Below, in pieces: positions 1-5,971 of a stretch of DNA of 7,437 bases. The notes below the pieces were generated by a model that was not told the origin of the DNA, made no database searches, and worked only from the letters and a program-made list of their open reading frames with translations. Made by a program: the position numbers and the translations under genes. Source of the DNA: Firmicutes bacterium UBA3930 (lineage in GTDB: Bacteria; Bacillota; Clostridia; Caldicoprobacterales; Caldicoprobacteraceae); contig DGEI01000025.1 in the NCBI GenBank assembly GCA_002385885.1, positions 6,497 through 13,933 on the forward strand. Reading direction: 5' to 3'. The stretch's first letter is position 1; the number at the start of each line of letters is the position of its first letter.

Positions 1-25
1 ATTCCCTTTGGCGGTTTTTATTTTT
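1..25 (+). terminator. Probable right half of a rho-independent terminator cut by the window edge
   Basis: The window opens with ATTCCCTTTGGCGG, directly followed by TTTTTATTTTT (15-25). A G/C-containing arm running straight into a T-tract is what the 3' half of an intrinsic terminator looks like. The matching left arm (CCGCCAAAGGG or similar) would have to lie just before base 1, so the stem cannot be verified. It would end an upstream + strand transcript and insulate the transporter gene. Confidence 0.33.
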
Positions 26-109
26 GGAAGTTCAGGCTGTCAGTTTATGCATACACGGCAAACAGCTTTCTGCTTTGGCGCTGTCTCAATAGCAATTATA
101 CTATGTTAA

Positions 110-118
110 TGATATAAT
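110..118 (+). promoter_or_regulatory. Extended -10 promoter for the transporter gene
   Basis: The bases TGATATAAT form an extended -10 element (TGn followed by a perfect TATAAT at 113-118). No convincing -35 box lies 16-18 bp upstream; the best is TAGCAA at 90-95, which matches only 3 of 6 consensus bases. Extended -10 promoters commonly tolerate a weak -35. Transcription would start near 125 and give a leader of about 35 nt. A short inverted repeat, ACAGC (62-66) and GCTGT (80-84), lies just upstream, but there is no further evidence that it is an operator. Confidence 0.6.
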
Positions 119-159
119 AGGGGCTGGTTATTATAAAAATGGAGGAGTAGATTTAGCAT

Positions 160-1362
160 ATGAGTATCAGGAATAACTACAAACATACATTGGCAGCAAG
201 CTACATAGGTTTCATAACTTTGGCGGTTATAAACAATTTTGCACCGCTGCTTTTTCTGACATTTCAAAGTACATATAAAATACCACTGGGTCAAATAACG
301 CTGTTGGTAACGGTTAATTTCACCATACAGCTGTTGGTTGATGTGCTGTCAGCCAAATTTATTGACAAAATCGGATATAAAGTATCTATCGTTACAGCTC
401 ATTTCGCTGCAGGCGCAGGTATTTTGGGTTTAGGTATATTTCCCGAGCTCTTTCCGGATCCCTTTACGGGCTTGTTACTGGCCATTTCCATTTATGCCTT
501 TGGCGGCGGGCTGATAGATGTGTTAGCCAGCCCGATAGTTGAGGCATGCCCAACGGAGAATAAGCCGGCTGTCATGAGCCTGCTCCATTCCTTCTACTGC
601 TGGGGGCATGTTTTGGTTGTCCTGTGTTCCACACTGTTTTTTGCTGTTTTCGGGATTGAGAACTGGAGGATTCTTGCATTTATATGGGCGGGTATTCCTC
701 TGTTCAACGCATTCTATTATTCCCGGGTTCCGATTGCAACTCTTAATGAAGACGGCGAAAGTATGTCCATAAGACAATTGCTGCTGACAAGGATTTTTTG
801 GTTGTTTGTGCTTGTGATGATATGTTCGGGCGCTTCTGAGATGGCAATGAACCAGTGGGCATCTGCTTTTGCCGAGGCCGGGCTCAAAGTATCCAAAACG
901 GTTGGGGATCTCGCAGGTCCGTGTTTGTTCGCAATATTAATGGGATGTTCCCGTTTGTTCTATTCCAGGTATAGCGAAAAGCTAAATCTGATGGCATATA
1001 TGCTGGCCAGCGGCTGCCTCTGTATTATCAGCTATATGTTTGCCGCCTTTTCTCCATATCCCATACTTGCTTTTATAGGGTGCGGCCTGTGCGGATTATC
1101 TGTAGGCATAATGTGGCCGGGTACGCTCAGCCTTGCTGCTGAAAACTGCCCAAAGGGCGGAACGGCGATGTTCGCTCTGTTGGCGCTTGCCGGGGATTTG
1201 GGCTGTTCTTCGGGTCCCACGGTTGTCGGTTTTTTTGCAGAAAAATTCAATGACAACCTTAAAGCCGGACTGGCTGCAGCCATTCTTTTTCCTGTTTTCC
1301 TTATTACAGGACTGCTTTTATTGAAAAAGGCCAGACAAAAGCAATTAAAGGCGCAATCATAG
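160..1362 (+). CDS. MFS transporter, 12 transmembrane helices, substrate unknown
   Basis: This 400-residue polytopic inner-membrane protein has the length and hydropathy of a major facilitator superfamily transporter. Twelve helices can be placed near residues 12-34, 46-66, 74-95, 103-125, 139-165, 168-187, 209-225, 248-266, 276-297, 300-325, 335-360 and 368-388, with the central cytoplasmic loop at 188-208. The loop between helices 2 and 3 carries a degenerate motif A (AKFIDKIGYK, 65-74). Helix 7 contains an acidic residue within a membrane segment (SGASEMAMNQW, 223-233), a pattern I associate with a clostridial MFS subgroup that has no firm substrate. The ATG at 160 is the first possible start because an in-frame TAG lies at 154-156. 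GGAGGAG at 141-147 is the ribosome binding site, with a fairly long 12-nt spacer. The gene has its own promoter and no co-directional partner within 160 bp, so it is probably transcribed alone. The family is well supported, but sugar, drug or metabolite transport cannot be told apart. Confidence 0.88.
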   Translation: MSIRNNYKHTLAASYIGFITLAVINNFAPLLFLTFQSTYKIPLGQITLLVTVNFTIQLLVDVLSAKFIDKIGYKVSIVTAHFAAGAGILGLGIFPELFPDPFTGLLLAISIYAFGGGLIDVLASPIVEACPTENKPAVMSLLHSFYCWGHVLVVLCSTLFFAVFGIENWRILAFIWAGIPLFNAFYYSRVPIATLNEDGESMSIRQLLLTRIFWLFVLVMICSGASEMAMNQWASAFAEAGLKVSKTVGDLAGPCLFAILMGCSRLFYSRYSEKLNLMAYMLASGCLCIISYMFAAFSPYPILAFIGCGLCGLSVGIMWPGTLSLAAENCPKGGTAMFALLALAGDLGCSSGPTVVGFFAEKFNDNLKAGLAAAILFPVFLITGLLLLKKARQKQLKAQS

Positions 1363-1438
1363 ACAAACTGTCAAATATAATTCTTAATGTTCATTAAATA
1401 CCATTCAGGCAGAATAAGGGTTCTTCGGCCATAGATTG

Positions 1439-1467
1439 TTCACATTATACGGGTTTTGGGTTATAAT
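1439..1467 (+). promoter_or_regulatory. Sigma-A-type promoter of trxB-glmM
   Basis: TTCACA (1439-1444, 5 of 6 matches to TTGACA) is separated by exactly 17 bp from a perfect TATAAT (1462-1467). The predicted start is near 1474, leaving a leader of about 58 nt before trxB. No intrinsic terminator is visible between the transporter stop at 1362 and this promoter, so some read-through from upstream is possible. Confidence 0.72.
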
Positions 1468-1531
1468 ATTTTTGTTGATGTTTTAGCAGGGATGAAGGTG
1501 ATAGGAATTTTATTAAAAGTGGGGTGTTGGT

Positions 1532-2452
1532 ATGCTTAAAGATATCATAATTATAGGAGGCGGTGTTGCCGGCCTTACTGCGGGCCTGTATGCCAAAAGA
1601 GGCGGAATGGATACGCTGCTGATTGAGAAGATGTTCCCGGGCGGCCAGATAGCAACTACATATATGGTGGAAAACTATCCGGGATTTGATGAGCCTATTG
1701 GCGGGCCTGAGCTTGCTATGAAGTTGGAAGCTCATGCCCGAAAATTCGGGCTGGAGATATTGTATGACGAAGTAGCTGAGCTTAAACTTGATGATAAGAT
1801 TAAAAAGGTTATAACCAGCGGTGGGGAATACCAGGCCAAAGCCCTTATATTATGTATGGGCGCTGAAGCTAAGACGCTTGGGCTGGATAAGGAGGATCTT
1901 TTCCGGGGAAGAGGTGTTTCCTATTGTGCCACCTGTGATGGAGCTTTCTACAAAGATAAATATGCAGCAATTGTTGGTGGAGGCGATACTGCAGTTGAGG
2001 ATGCCGTATTCCTGGCACAGCATGCCAGGAAGGTGTATCTTATTCACAGGCGGGATGCCCTCAGGGCTTCGAAAATACTGCAGGACAGGCTGTTCCAGAA
2101 TCCGAAAATCGAAATACTCTGGGATACGGTAGTTGATGAGATATTGGGTGAGCAAAATGTAGAGGGGCTGCTTATCCGAAATGTAAAAGACGGTTCTAAA
2201 AAGGAATTGAAAGTAGATGGACTGTTCGTGGCAATTGGAATGAAGCCAAACAACGGCCTGATTCTGGGCAAGGTAATGACAGATGAATCAGGTTTCGTGA
2301 CAGCCGACGAGAATATGGCTACCAATATACCCGGAGTTTTTGTGGCAGGCGATTTACGAAAAAAACCTTTGTGGCAGATTATTACGGCTGCAGCAGACGG
2401 TGCTGTTGCTTCAATATCCGCTCAACGCTACATAATGGAAAAATTCGAATAG
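1532..2452 (+). CDS. trxB: Thioredoxin reductase (NADPH-dependent type)
   Basis: This cytoplasmic flavoenzyme transfers electrons from NADPH through FAD and a redox disulfide to thioredoxin. Its 306 residues match the usual low-molecular-weight bacterial TrxR length. In order it shows the FAD-binding GGGVAG (9-14), MFPGGQI (34-40) and ENYPGF (47-52), the active-site CATC (132-135) followed by Asp136, the nucleotide-binding GGGDTAVED (149-157), HRRD with Arg178-Ala179 (172-179), and the second FAD motif AGD (272-274). The retained HRRxxxRA signature argues for NADPH use, and against the ferredoxin- or flavin-linked clostridial relatives that have lost it. One oddity is Trp281 in KPLWQI, where the family normally has Arg next to Gln282. 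The ribosome binding site is the unusual GGGGTG at 1521-1526, 5 nt from the ATG. The gene lies 18 nt upstream of glmM, and no thioredoxin gene is in view. Confidence 0.93.
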   Translation: MLKDIIIIGGGVAGLTAGLYAKRGGMDTLLIEKMFPGGQIATTYMVENYPGFDEPIGGPELAMKLEAHARKFGLEILYDEVAELKLDDKIKKVITSGGEYQAKALILCMGAEAKTLGLDKEDLFRGRGVSYCATCDGAFYKDKYAAIVGGGDTAVEDAVFLAQHARKVYLIHRRDALRASKILQDRLFQNPKIEILWDTVVDEILGEQNVEGLLIRNVKDGSKKELKVDGLFVAIGMKPNNGLILGKVMTDESGFVTADENMATNIPGVFVAGDLRKKPLWQIITAAADGAVASISAQRYIMEKFE

Positions 2453-2455
2453 CGC

Positions 2456-2462
2456 AGGAGGG
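2456..2462 (+). promoter_or_regulatory. Strong ribosome binding site of glmM
   Basis: AGGAGGG sits 8 nt before the glmM ATG, in the 18-nt space after the trxB stop. No promoter fits in this space, which supports co-transcription of trxB and glmM with independent, efficient initiation on glmM. Confidence 0.85.
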
Positions 2463-2470
2463 CATAAAAT

Positions 2471-3820
2471 ATGGCTAGATTATTTGGTACCGATGGAGTC
2501 AGGGGGATTGCCAACAAGGATTTAAACTTTGAATTAGCTTTTAATCTTGGGCAGGCAGGAACATATATTTTATCAAAGGGTAAGAAGAGGCCAAGGATAT
2601 TGATTGGTAAGGATACAAGAGCGTCAGGTGACATGCTGGAATCGGCTTTGGTGGCCGGTATATGCAGTGCCGGCGGCGAAGCTTTGATTGCCGGTGTGGC
2701 CACTACTCCGGCAGTAGCCTATCTTACACGTCATTACGGCGTTGATGCAGGAGTTGTAATATCTGCTTCACACAATCCGATGGAATACAATGGTATCAAG
2801 TTTTTTGACGGCGGTGGATACAAGCTTCCTGATGAAATTGAGGATGAGATAGAGGCCGTTATTTGCGGAAAAGCTGATGCCGGGATTCCCGCGCCTACGG
2901 GTATCGGGATTGGAAGAAAGGTTACTGTTCCTAATGCCGTTCAGGATTATATCAGCTTCCTGAAGAGTACAATAGATGTTAAACTTAATGGATTGAAGGT
3001 GGCTCTGGATTGTGCCAATGGCGCCGCATATAAGATTGCTCCCCTGGTTTTTTCCCAGTTGGGTGCAGATGTGAGTGTTATTCATAATGCACCGGATGGC
3101 AATAATATAAACAATAAATGTGGTTCTACCTGTCCTGAAAAGCTTCAAAAATTTGTTACAGAGACTGGAGCCGACGTGGGTTTGGCCTTTGACGGCGATG
3201 CTGACAGACTGATTGCTGTAGATGAGACCGGCCGGCTTGTAGACGGAGATCAGATCATGGTGATTTGCGGATTGGATATGAAAAGAAGGGGAGTGTTAAA
3301 AAAGAATACTGTAGTAGGGACTGTTATGAGCAACATCGGTATTGGCATTGCCCTTAAAAATGCAGGCTGCAGCTTTGTCAGAACCAAAGTGGGAGACAGG
3401 TATGTCCTGGAAGAGATGCTAAAGAACGGATACTGTTTTGGCGGAGAACAATCAGGGCATATTATCTTTTTGGATTACAGTACTACAGGCGATGGTATTT
3501 TAACAGCGCTGCAGTTATTGTCGGTTATTAAACGGGAAGGCAGGAAACTGTCTGAACTGGCTTCCGTCATGACAAGGTTTCCCCAGGTGCTGGCAAATGC
3601 CAAGGTGGATCCTGCAAAAAAGGACGATTATACCAAAGACCCGGTAATTATGGAGGAGATAAAACGCATTGAGGATATGTTCAGAGATGAGGGCAGGGTT
3701 CTGATACGGCCGTCTGGAACCGAGCCTTTGGTTCGTGTGATGATTGAGGGAAAGGAACAGGAGAGAATAGAAGAGTGTGCGAACATGCTGGCAAAGCTGA
3801 TTGAAGACCGCCTGAATTAA
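2471..3820 (+). CDS. glmM: Phosphoglucosamine mutase
   Basis: GlmM interconverts glucosamine-6-phosphate and glucosamine-1-phosphate in the cytoplasm, the step before GlmU makes UDP-GlcNAc for peptidoglycan. The 449-residue length is standard. Visible landmarks are the N-terminal FGTDGVRG (5-12), the catalytic phosphoserine loop ISASHNP with Ser100, the metal-binding DGDADR (241-246), the sugar-recognition loop GGEQSGH (324-330), and the C-terminal phosphate-binding RPSGTEP (413-419). These cover all four domains of the alpha-D-phosphohexomutase fold. The N-terminal motif and SASHNP context are characteristic of GlmM rather than of phosphoglucomutase or phosphomannomutase. In many Firmicutes glmM follows the c-di-AMP cyclase genes cdaA-cdaR; here its partner is trxB instead. 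No glmS or glmS ribozyme is in the window. The start is fixed by the AGGAGGG site 8 nt upstream. Confidence 0.96.
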   Translation: MARLFGTDGVRGIANKDLNFELAFNLGQAGTYILSKGKKRPRILIGKDTRASGDMLESALVAGICSAGGEALIAGVATTPAVAYLTRHYGVDAGVVISASHNPMEYNGIKFFDGGGYKLPDEIEDEIEAVICGKADAGIPAPTGIGIGRKVTVPNAVQDYISFLKSTIDVKLNGLKVALDCANGAAYKIAPLVFSQLGADVSVIHNAPDGNNINNKCGSTCPEKLQKFVTETGADVGLAFDGDADRLIAVDETGRLVDGDQIMVICGLDMKRRGVLKKNTVVGTVMSNIGIGIALKNAGCSFVRTKVGDRYVLEEMLKNGYCFGGEQSGHIIFLDYSTTGDGILTALQLLSVIKREGRKLSELASVMTRFPQVLANAKVDPAKKDDYTKDPVIMEEIKRIEDMFRDEGRVLIRPSGTEPLVRVMIEGKEQERIEECANMLAKLIEDRLN

Positions 3821-3851
3821 CGGCTAAGTATAATAAAATTTTATTTATATC

Positions 3852-3879
3852 TTGTAATCATATGTGAAGATGTTATACT
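3852..3879 (+). promoter_or_regulatory. Promoter for the DUF4321-like gene and maf
   Basis: TTGTAA (3852-3857) and TATACT (3874-3879) are 16 bp apart, and the -10 is extended by TGT at 3871-3873. Transcription would start near 3886, leaving a leader of about 43 nt. An AT-only perfect palindrome, AATAAAATTTTATT (3832-3845), lies immediately upstream. It may act as an AT-rich upstream element; it has no G/C stem and is not a convincing terminator for glmM. Confidence 0.62.
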
Positions 3880-3913
3880 AAACATTAGGTAATTCTGTTA
3901 TTCTACACATAAG

Positions 3914-3919
3914 AAGGAG
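3914..3919 (+). promoter_or_regulatory. Ribosome binding site that sets the DUF4321-like start at 3929
   Basis: AAGGAG ends 9 nt before the ATG at 3929. A longer in-frame reading from TTG at 3920 would begin directly against this site with no spacer, so it cannot be the start. Confidence 0.85.
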
Positions 3920-3928
3920 TTGTATACC

Positions 3929-4192
3929 ATGAGAAGGGGAAACTCAAGGAGCGCGTGGACTCTGCTTTTGTTTATATTTGCAGGAATTATCATTGGGAGC
4001 GTAGTTGGGAACATATTAGCCCAATATTTTGATACTCCTATATTAAATAAAACAATTCAGATCGGTACAAAAGATGCTCCATGGTCCATTGACCTGGCGG
4101 TTATAAGCCTGGCTTTGGGATTTACATTAACGATAAACTTCGGCACTGTGCTGGGAGTGCTTCTGGGTATCCTGTTTTATTTAAGATCGTAG
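3929..4192 (+). CDS. DUF4321-like small membrane protein, function unknown
   Basis: This 87-residue protein resembles the DUF4321 family, small membrane proteins found next to maf in many Clostridia and related Firmicutes. I recognised it by overall pattern and position, not by a search. A basic N-terminus (MRRGNSR) is followed by a hydrophobic segment at about 10-30, a polar loop at 31-55 with a short PWSIDL stretch, and a second hydrophobic region at about 56-84 ending LLGILFYLRS. The positive N-terminus predicts both ends inside the cell and the loop outside. Family members typically share a C-terminal half with the pattern seen here (IDLAVISLALGFTLTINFGT, 54-73). No catalytic residues stand out. 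The stop is one base before the maf ATG, so the two are probably translated together. Its place between glmM and maf-mreBCD suggests an envelope-related role, but that is guilt by association. Confidence 0.8.
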   Translation: MRRGNSRSAWTLLLFIFAGIIIGSVVGNILAQYFDTPILNKTIQIGTKDAPWSIDLAVISLALGFTLTINFGTVLGVLLGILFYLRS

Positions 4193-4193
4193 T

Positions 4194-4796
4194 ATGAGAG
4201 TAATACTGGCTTCATCTTCACCCAGACGAAAGCAGCTGATGGCCCGGATGGGCCTGCAGTTTGAAGTGATTCCCAGCAATTGTGAAGAAAAGTTTCTGCC
4301 AGGGCAATCACCTGTTGACATCTCAGTAGAATTAGCCCTTCAGAAAGCAAGAGATGTCTCGGGAAGGATAAATGAACCGGCATTGGTGATTGGCGCTGAT
4401 ACAATAGTTGTCAAACAGGATAAACTGCTTGGAAAACCAAAGAATAAAGATGAAGCATATATGATGCTCCATGAACTGCAAGGGCAGGTTCACGAAGTGA
4501 TAACAGGCCTGGCTGTTATAGATACGGGAAGCCACAGATGCCTGACCGGCTATGAAAGAACTCAGGTCGAGCTGGCTCCTTTGACCCCTCAGGAGATTGA
4601 ATGGTATATTAATACCGGTGAACCTATGGACAAGGCCGGCGCCTATGCTATTCAGGGATTTGGAGGAATACTGGTGAGCAGGATTGAAGGGTGCTATTAT
4701 AATGTTGTTGGCCTTCCCATTCACCGGCTTTGGGTGATGCTCAAACAGATTGGAGTGCACCGGACAGGCGGGATACAGGCAAATATACCGGAATAA
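4194..4796 (+). CDS. maf: Maf-family nucleoside triphosphate pyrophosphatase (dTTP/UTP type)
   Basis: Maf proteins hydrolyse non-canonical or surplus nucleoside triphosphates to the monophosphate and pyrophosphate. Overexpression in Bacillus subtilis blocks septum formation. The 200 residues carry the full signature: SSSPRR (7-12) at the N-terminus, GADTIV with catalytic-type Asp69 (67-72), GKP (80-82), and the C-terminal block GEPMDKAGAYAIQG (142-155) followed by NVVGLP (170-175). The MDKAGAYAIQG form places it with the YhdE/B. subtilis Maf branch, known for dTTP, UTP and modified pyrimidine substrates, rather than the YceF m7GTP branch. The ATG at 4194 lies one base after the preceding stop (TAG-T-ATG) and has no clear ribosome binding site. 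This implies translational coupling to the upstream gene. No radC gene follows, although radC commonly lies between maf and mreB in related genomes. Confidence 0.94.
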   Translation: MRVILASSSPRRKQLMARMGLQFEVIPSNCEEKFLPGQSPVDISVELALQKARDVSGRINEPALVIGADTIVVKQDKLLGKPKNKDEAYMMLHELQGQVHEVITGLAVIDTGSHRCLTGYERTQVELAPLTPQEIEWYINTGEPMDKAGAYAIQGFGGILVSRIEGCYYNVVGLPIHRLWVMLKQIGVHRTGGIQANIPE

Positions 4797-4932
4797 ATTC
4801 TATTGTTTAATATTATAATATATGCCTGATAATACTATCTTTACTTGATTTGAGTGTTATCAAACGGTTAATAAATGGCAATAATTATAAAAGAACTAAG
4901 AATATCAAAATTTGGAAGGAGCAAGAAACACA
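4797..4932 (+). promoter_or_regulatory. AT-rich maf-mreB intergenic region, probable mreB promoter zone
   Basis: This 136-bp gap is strongly AT-rich. It contains a perfect palindrome ATATTATAATAT (4810-4821) that includes a TATAAT, a TTGATT at 4845-4850, overlapping inverted repeats (TTGAT 4845-4849 with ATCAA 4859-4863; TTTGA 4849-4853 with TCAAA 4860-4864), and a TATAAA at 4886-4891. None of the possible -10 boxes has a good -35 at 16-18 bp, so I cannot choose one promoter. No G/C stem followed by a T-tract is present, so maf transcripts may read into mreB. No coding remnant of radC is seen. Confidence 0.35.
4916..4921 (+). promoter_or_regulatory. Ribosome binding site that sets the mreB start at 4933
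   Basis: AAGGAG ends 11 nt before the ATG at 4933. An upstream in-frame TTG at 4912 would place this site inside the coding region, and would add seven residues (MEGARNT) that the MreB family does not have. Confidence 0.85.
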
Positions 4933-5964
4933 ATGGGAGTATTCAACATATTCAGTAAGGATTTGGGCATTGATTTGGGAACAGCCAATACGTTAGTGCA
5001 TATTCGCGGTAAAGGGATTGTAATCCGCGAACCTTCAGTAGTTGCCATAAGAAGTGATACAAAGCAAGTATTAGCTGTTGGTGAGGAAGCCAAAAGAATG
5101 ATTGGGAGAACTCCTGGGAATATAATTGCCATCAGGCCTATGCGGGATGGTGTAATAGCTGATTTTGACGTTACTCAGGAAATGCTGAAATATTTTATAA
5201 GAAGAGCTATAAGAAGATCGATTATGCTTCATCCCCGGGTGGTAATTTCAGTGCCATCCGGTGTAACCGAAGTGGAGAAGCGGGCTGTATATGAGGCTGC
5301 GAGGCAGGCTGGAGCAAGGGAAGCCTATCTGGTTGAAGAACCAATGGCTGCAGCCATTGGTGCCGGACTGCCCGTTCATGAGCCTACGGGAAGCATGGTT
5401 GTCGATATTGGAGGAGGCACCAGTGAGGTAGCTGTAATTTCACTGGGAGGAATTGTTACCAGCCGATCTTTGAGGATAGGCGGGAATAAAATGGATGATG
5501 CAATTATCTCCTATATCAAAAAAGAGTATAACCTTATGATAGGTGAACGTACGGCTGAAGAGATAAAGATCAGAATAGGAGCGGCTTATCCCATAGAAGA
5601 AGAACAATCAATTGATGTTCGCGGCAGGGATTTGATAACCGGTCTTCCCAAAACTCTTTCCATAGCATCATCGGAGATACTTGAAGCTTTACATGAACCT
5701 GTAAGTCAGATTGTTGATGCTATCAAGCTCACCCTGGAAAAAACACCTCCGGAACTTGCTGCCGATATCATGGACAAGGGTATCATGCTGACAGGCGGTG
5801 GAGCCCTTCTGGATGGGATTGACACATTGATTGCACAGGAAACCGGCATGCCCGTCCATATTGCTGAATCACCGTTGGATAGTGTGGCACAGGGTACCGG
5901 GAAGGTATTGGAAGAATTGGAGATTTTAAAGAGAGTGGCCATTTCATCTAAGAATATAGGATAG
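4933..5964 (+). CDS. mreB: Rod-shape-determining actin homolog MreB
   Basis: MreB is the bacterial actin that forms membrane-bound, ATP-dependent filaments guiding the cell-wall elongation machinery. From the ATG at 4933 the protein is 343 residues, the usual length. The actin-fold motifs are in order: phosphate-1 DLGTANT (14-20), the VEEPMAAAIGAG segment (134-145) with Glu136 in the position expected for the catalytic glutamate, phosphate-2 VVDIGGGTSEVAV (156-168) with Thr163, and the adenosine-binding LTGGGALL (286-293). The N-terminus before the fold is short (MGVFNIFSKD), and a hydrophobic stretch IML (97-99) lies in the domain IA loop used by some MreBs for membrane contact. mreC begins 7 nt after the stop, so the two form one transcription unit. 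The strong similarity throughout to canonical MreB argues against the divergent Mbl or MreBH paralogs, but paralog identity cannot be settled without comparison. Confidence 0.96.
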   Translation: MGVFNIFSKDLGIDLGTANTLVHIRGKGIVIREPSVVAIRSDTKQVLAVGEEAKRMIGRTPGNIIAIRPMRDGVIADFDVTQEMLKYFIRRAIRRSIMLHPRVVISVPSGVTEVEKRAVYEAARQAGAREAYLVEEPMAAAIGAGLPVHEPTGSMVVDIGGGTSEVAVISLGGIVTSRSLRIGGNKMDDAIISYIKKEYNLMIGERTAEEIKIRIGAAYPIEEEQSIDVRGRDLITGLPKTLSIASSEILEALHEPVSQIVDAIKLTLEKTPPELAADIMDKGIMLTGGGALLDGIDTLIAQETGMPVHIAESPLDSVAQGTGKVLEELEILKRVAISSKNIG

Positions 5965-5971
5965 GGTAGTT

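Noticed and set aside
62..84. Inverted repeat ACAGC/GCTGT just upstream of the transporter promoter as a possible operator
   Set aside because: The arms are only 5 bp with a 13-bp spacer and no extension; this is easily chance.
1..114. All three forward frames are open at the left edge (stops near 90-92, 107-109 and 115-117), so this could be the tail of an upstream gene
   Set aside because: None of the three translations is recognisable, the stretch is too short to judge, and the T-tract at 15-25 looks more like a terminator. No coding claim can be supported.
2044..3148. Reverse-strand open frames opposite trxB and glmM (for example 2768-3148)
   Set aside because: They lie fully antisense to strongly conserved coding sequence and their translations resemble no protein family.
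3829..3845. TATAAT at 3829-3834 and the AT palindrome after glmM as a second promoter or a terminator
   Set aside because: The nearest TTGAAG is 22 bp upstream, too far for a -35, and the palindrome has no G/C pairs, so neither call holds.
3920..3928. TTG start for the DUF4321-like gene giving a 90-residue protein
   Set aside because: The TTG touches the AAGGAG site with no spacer; the ATG at 3929 is correctly spaced.
4912..4932. TTG start for mreB giving a 350-residue protein
   Set aside because: It would lie upstream of and include the AAGGAG ribosome binding site; the ATG at 4933 gives the normal MreB N-terminus.
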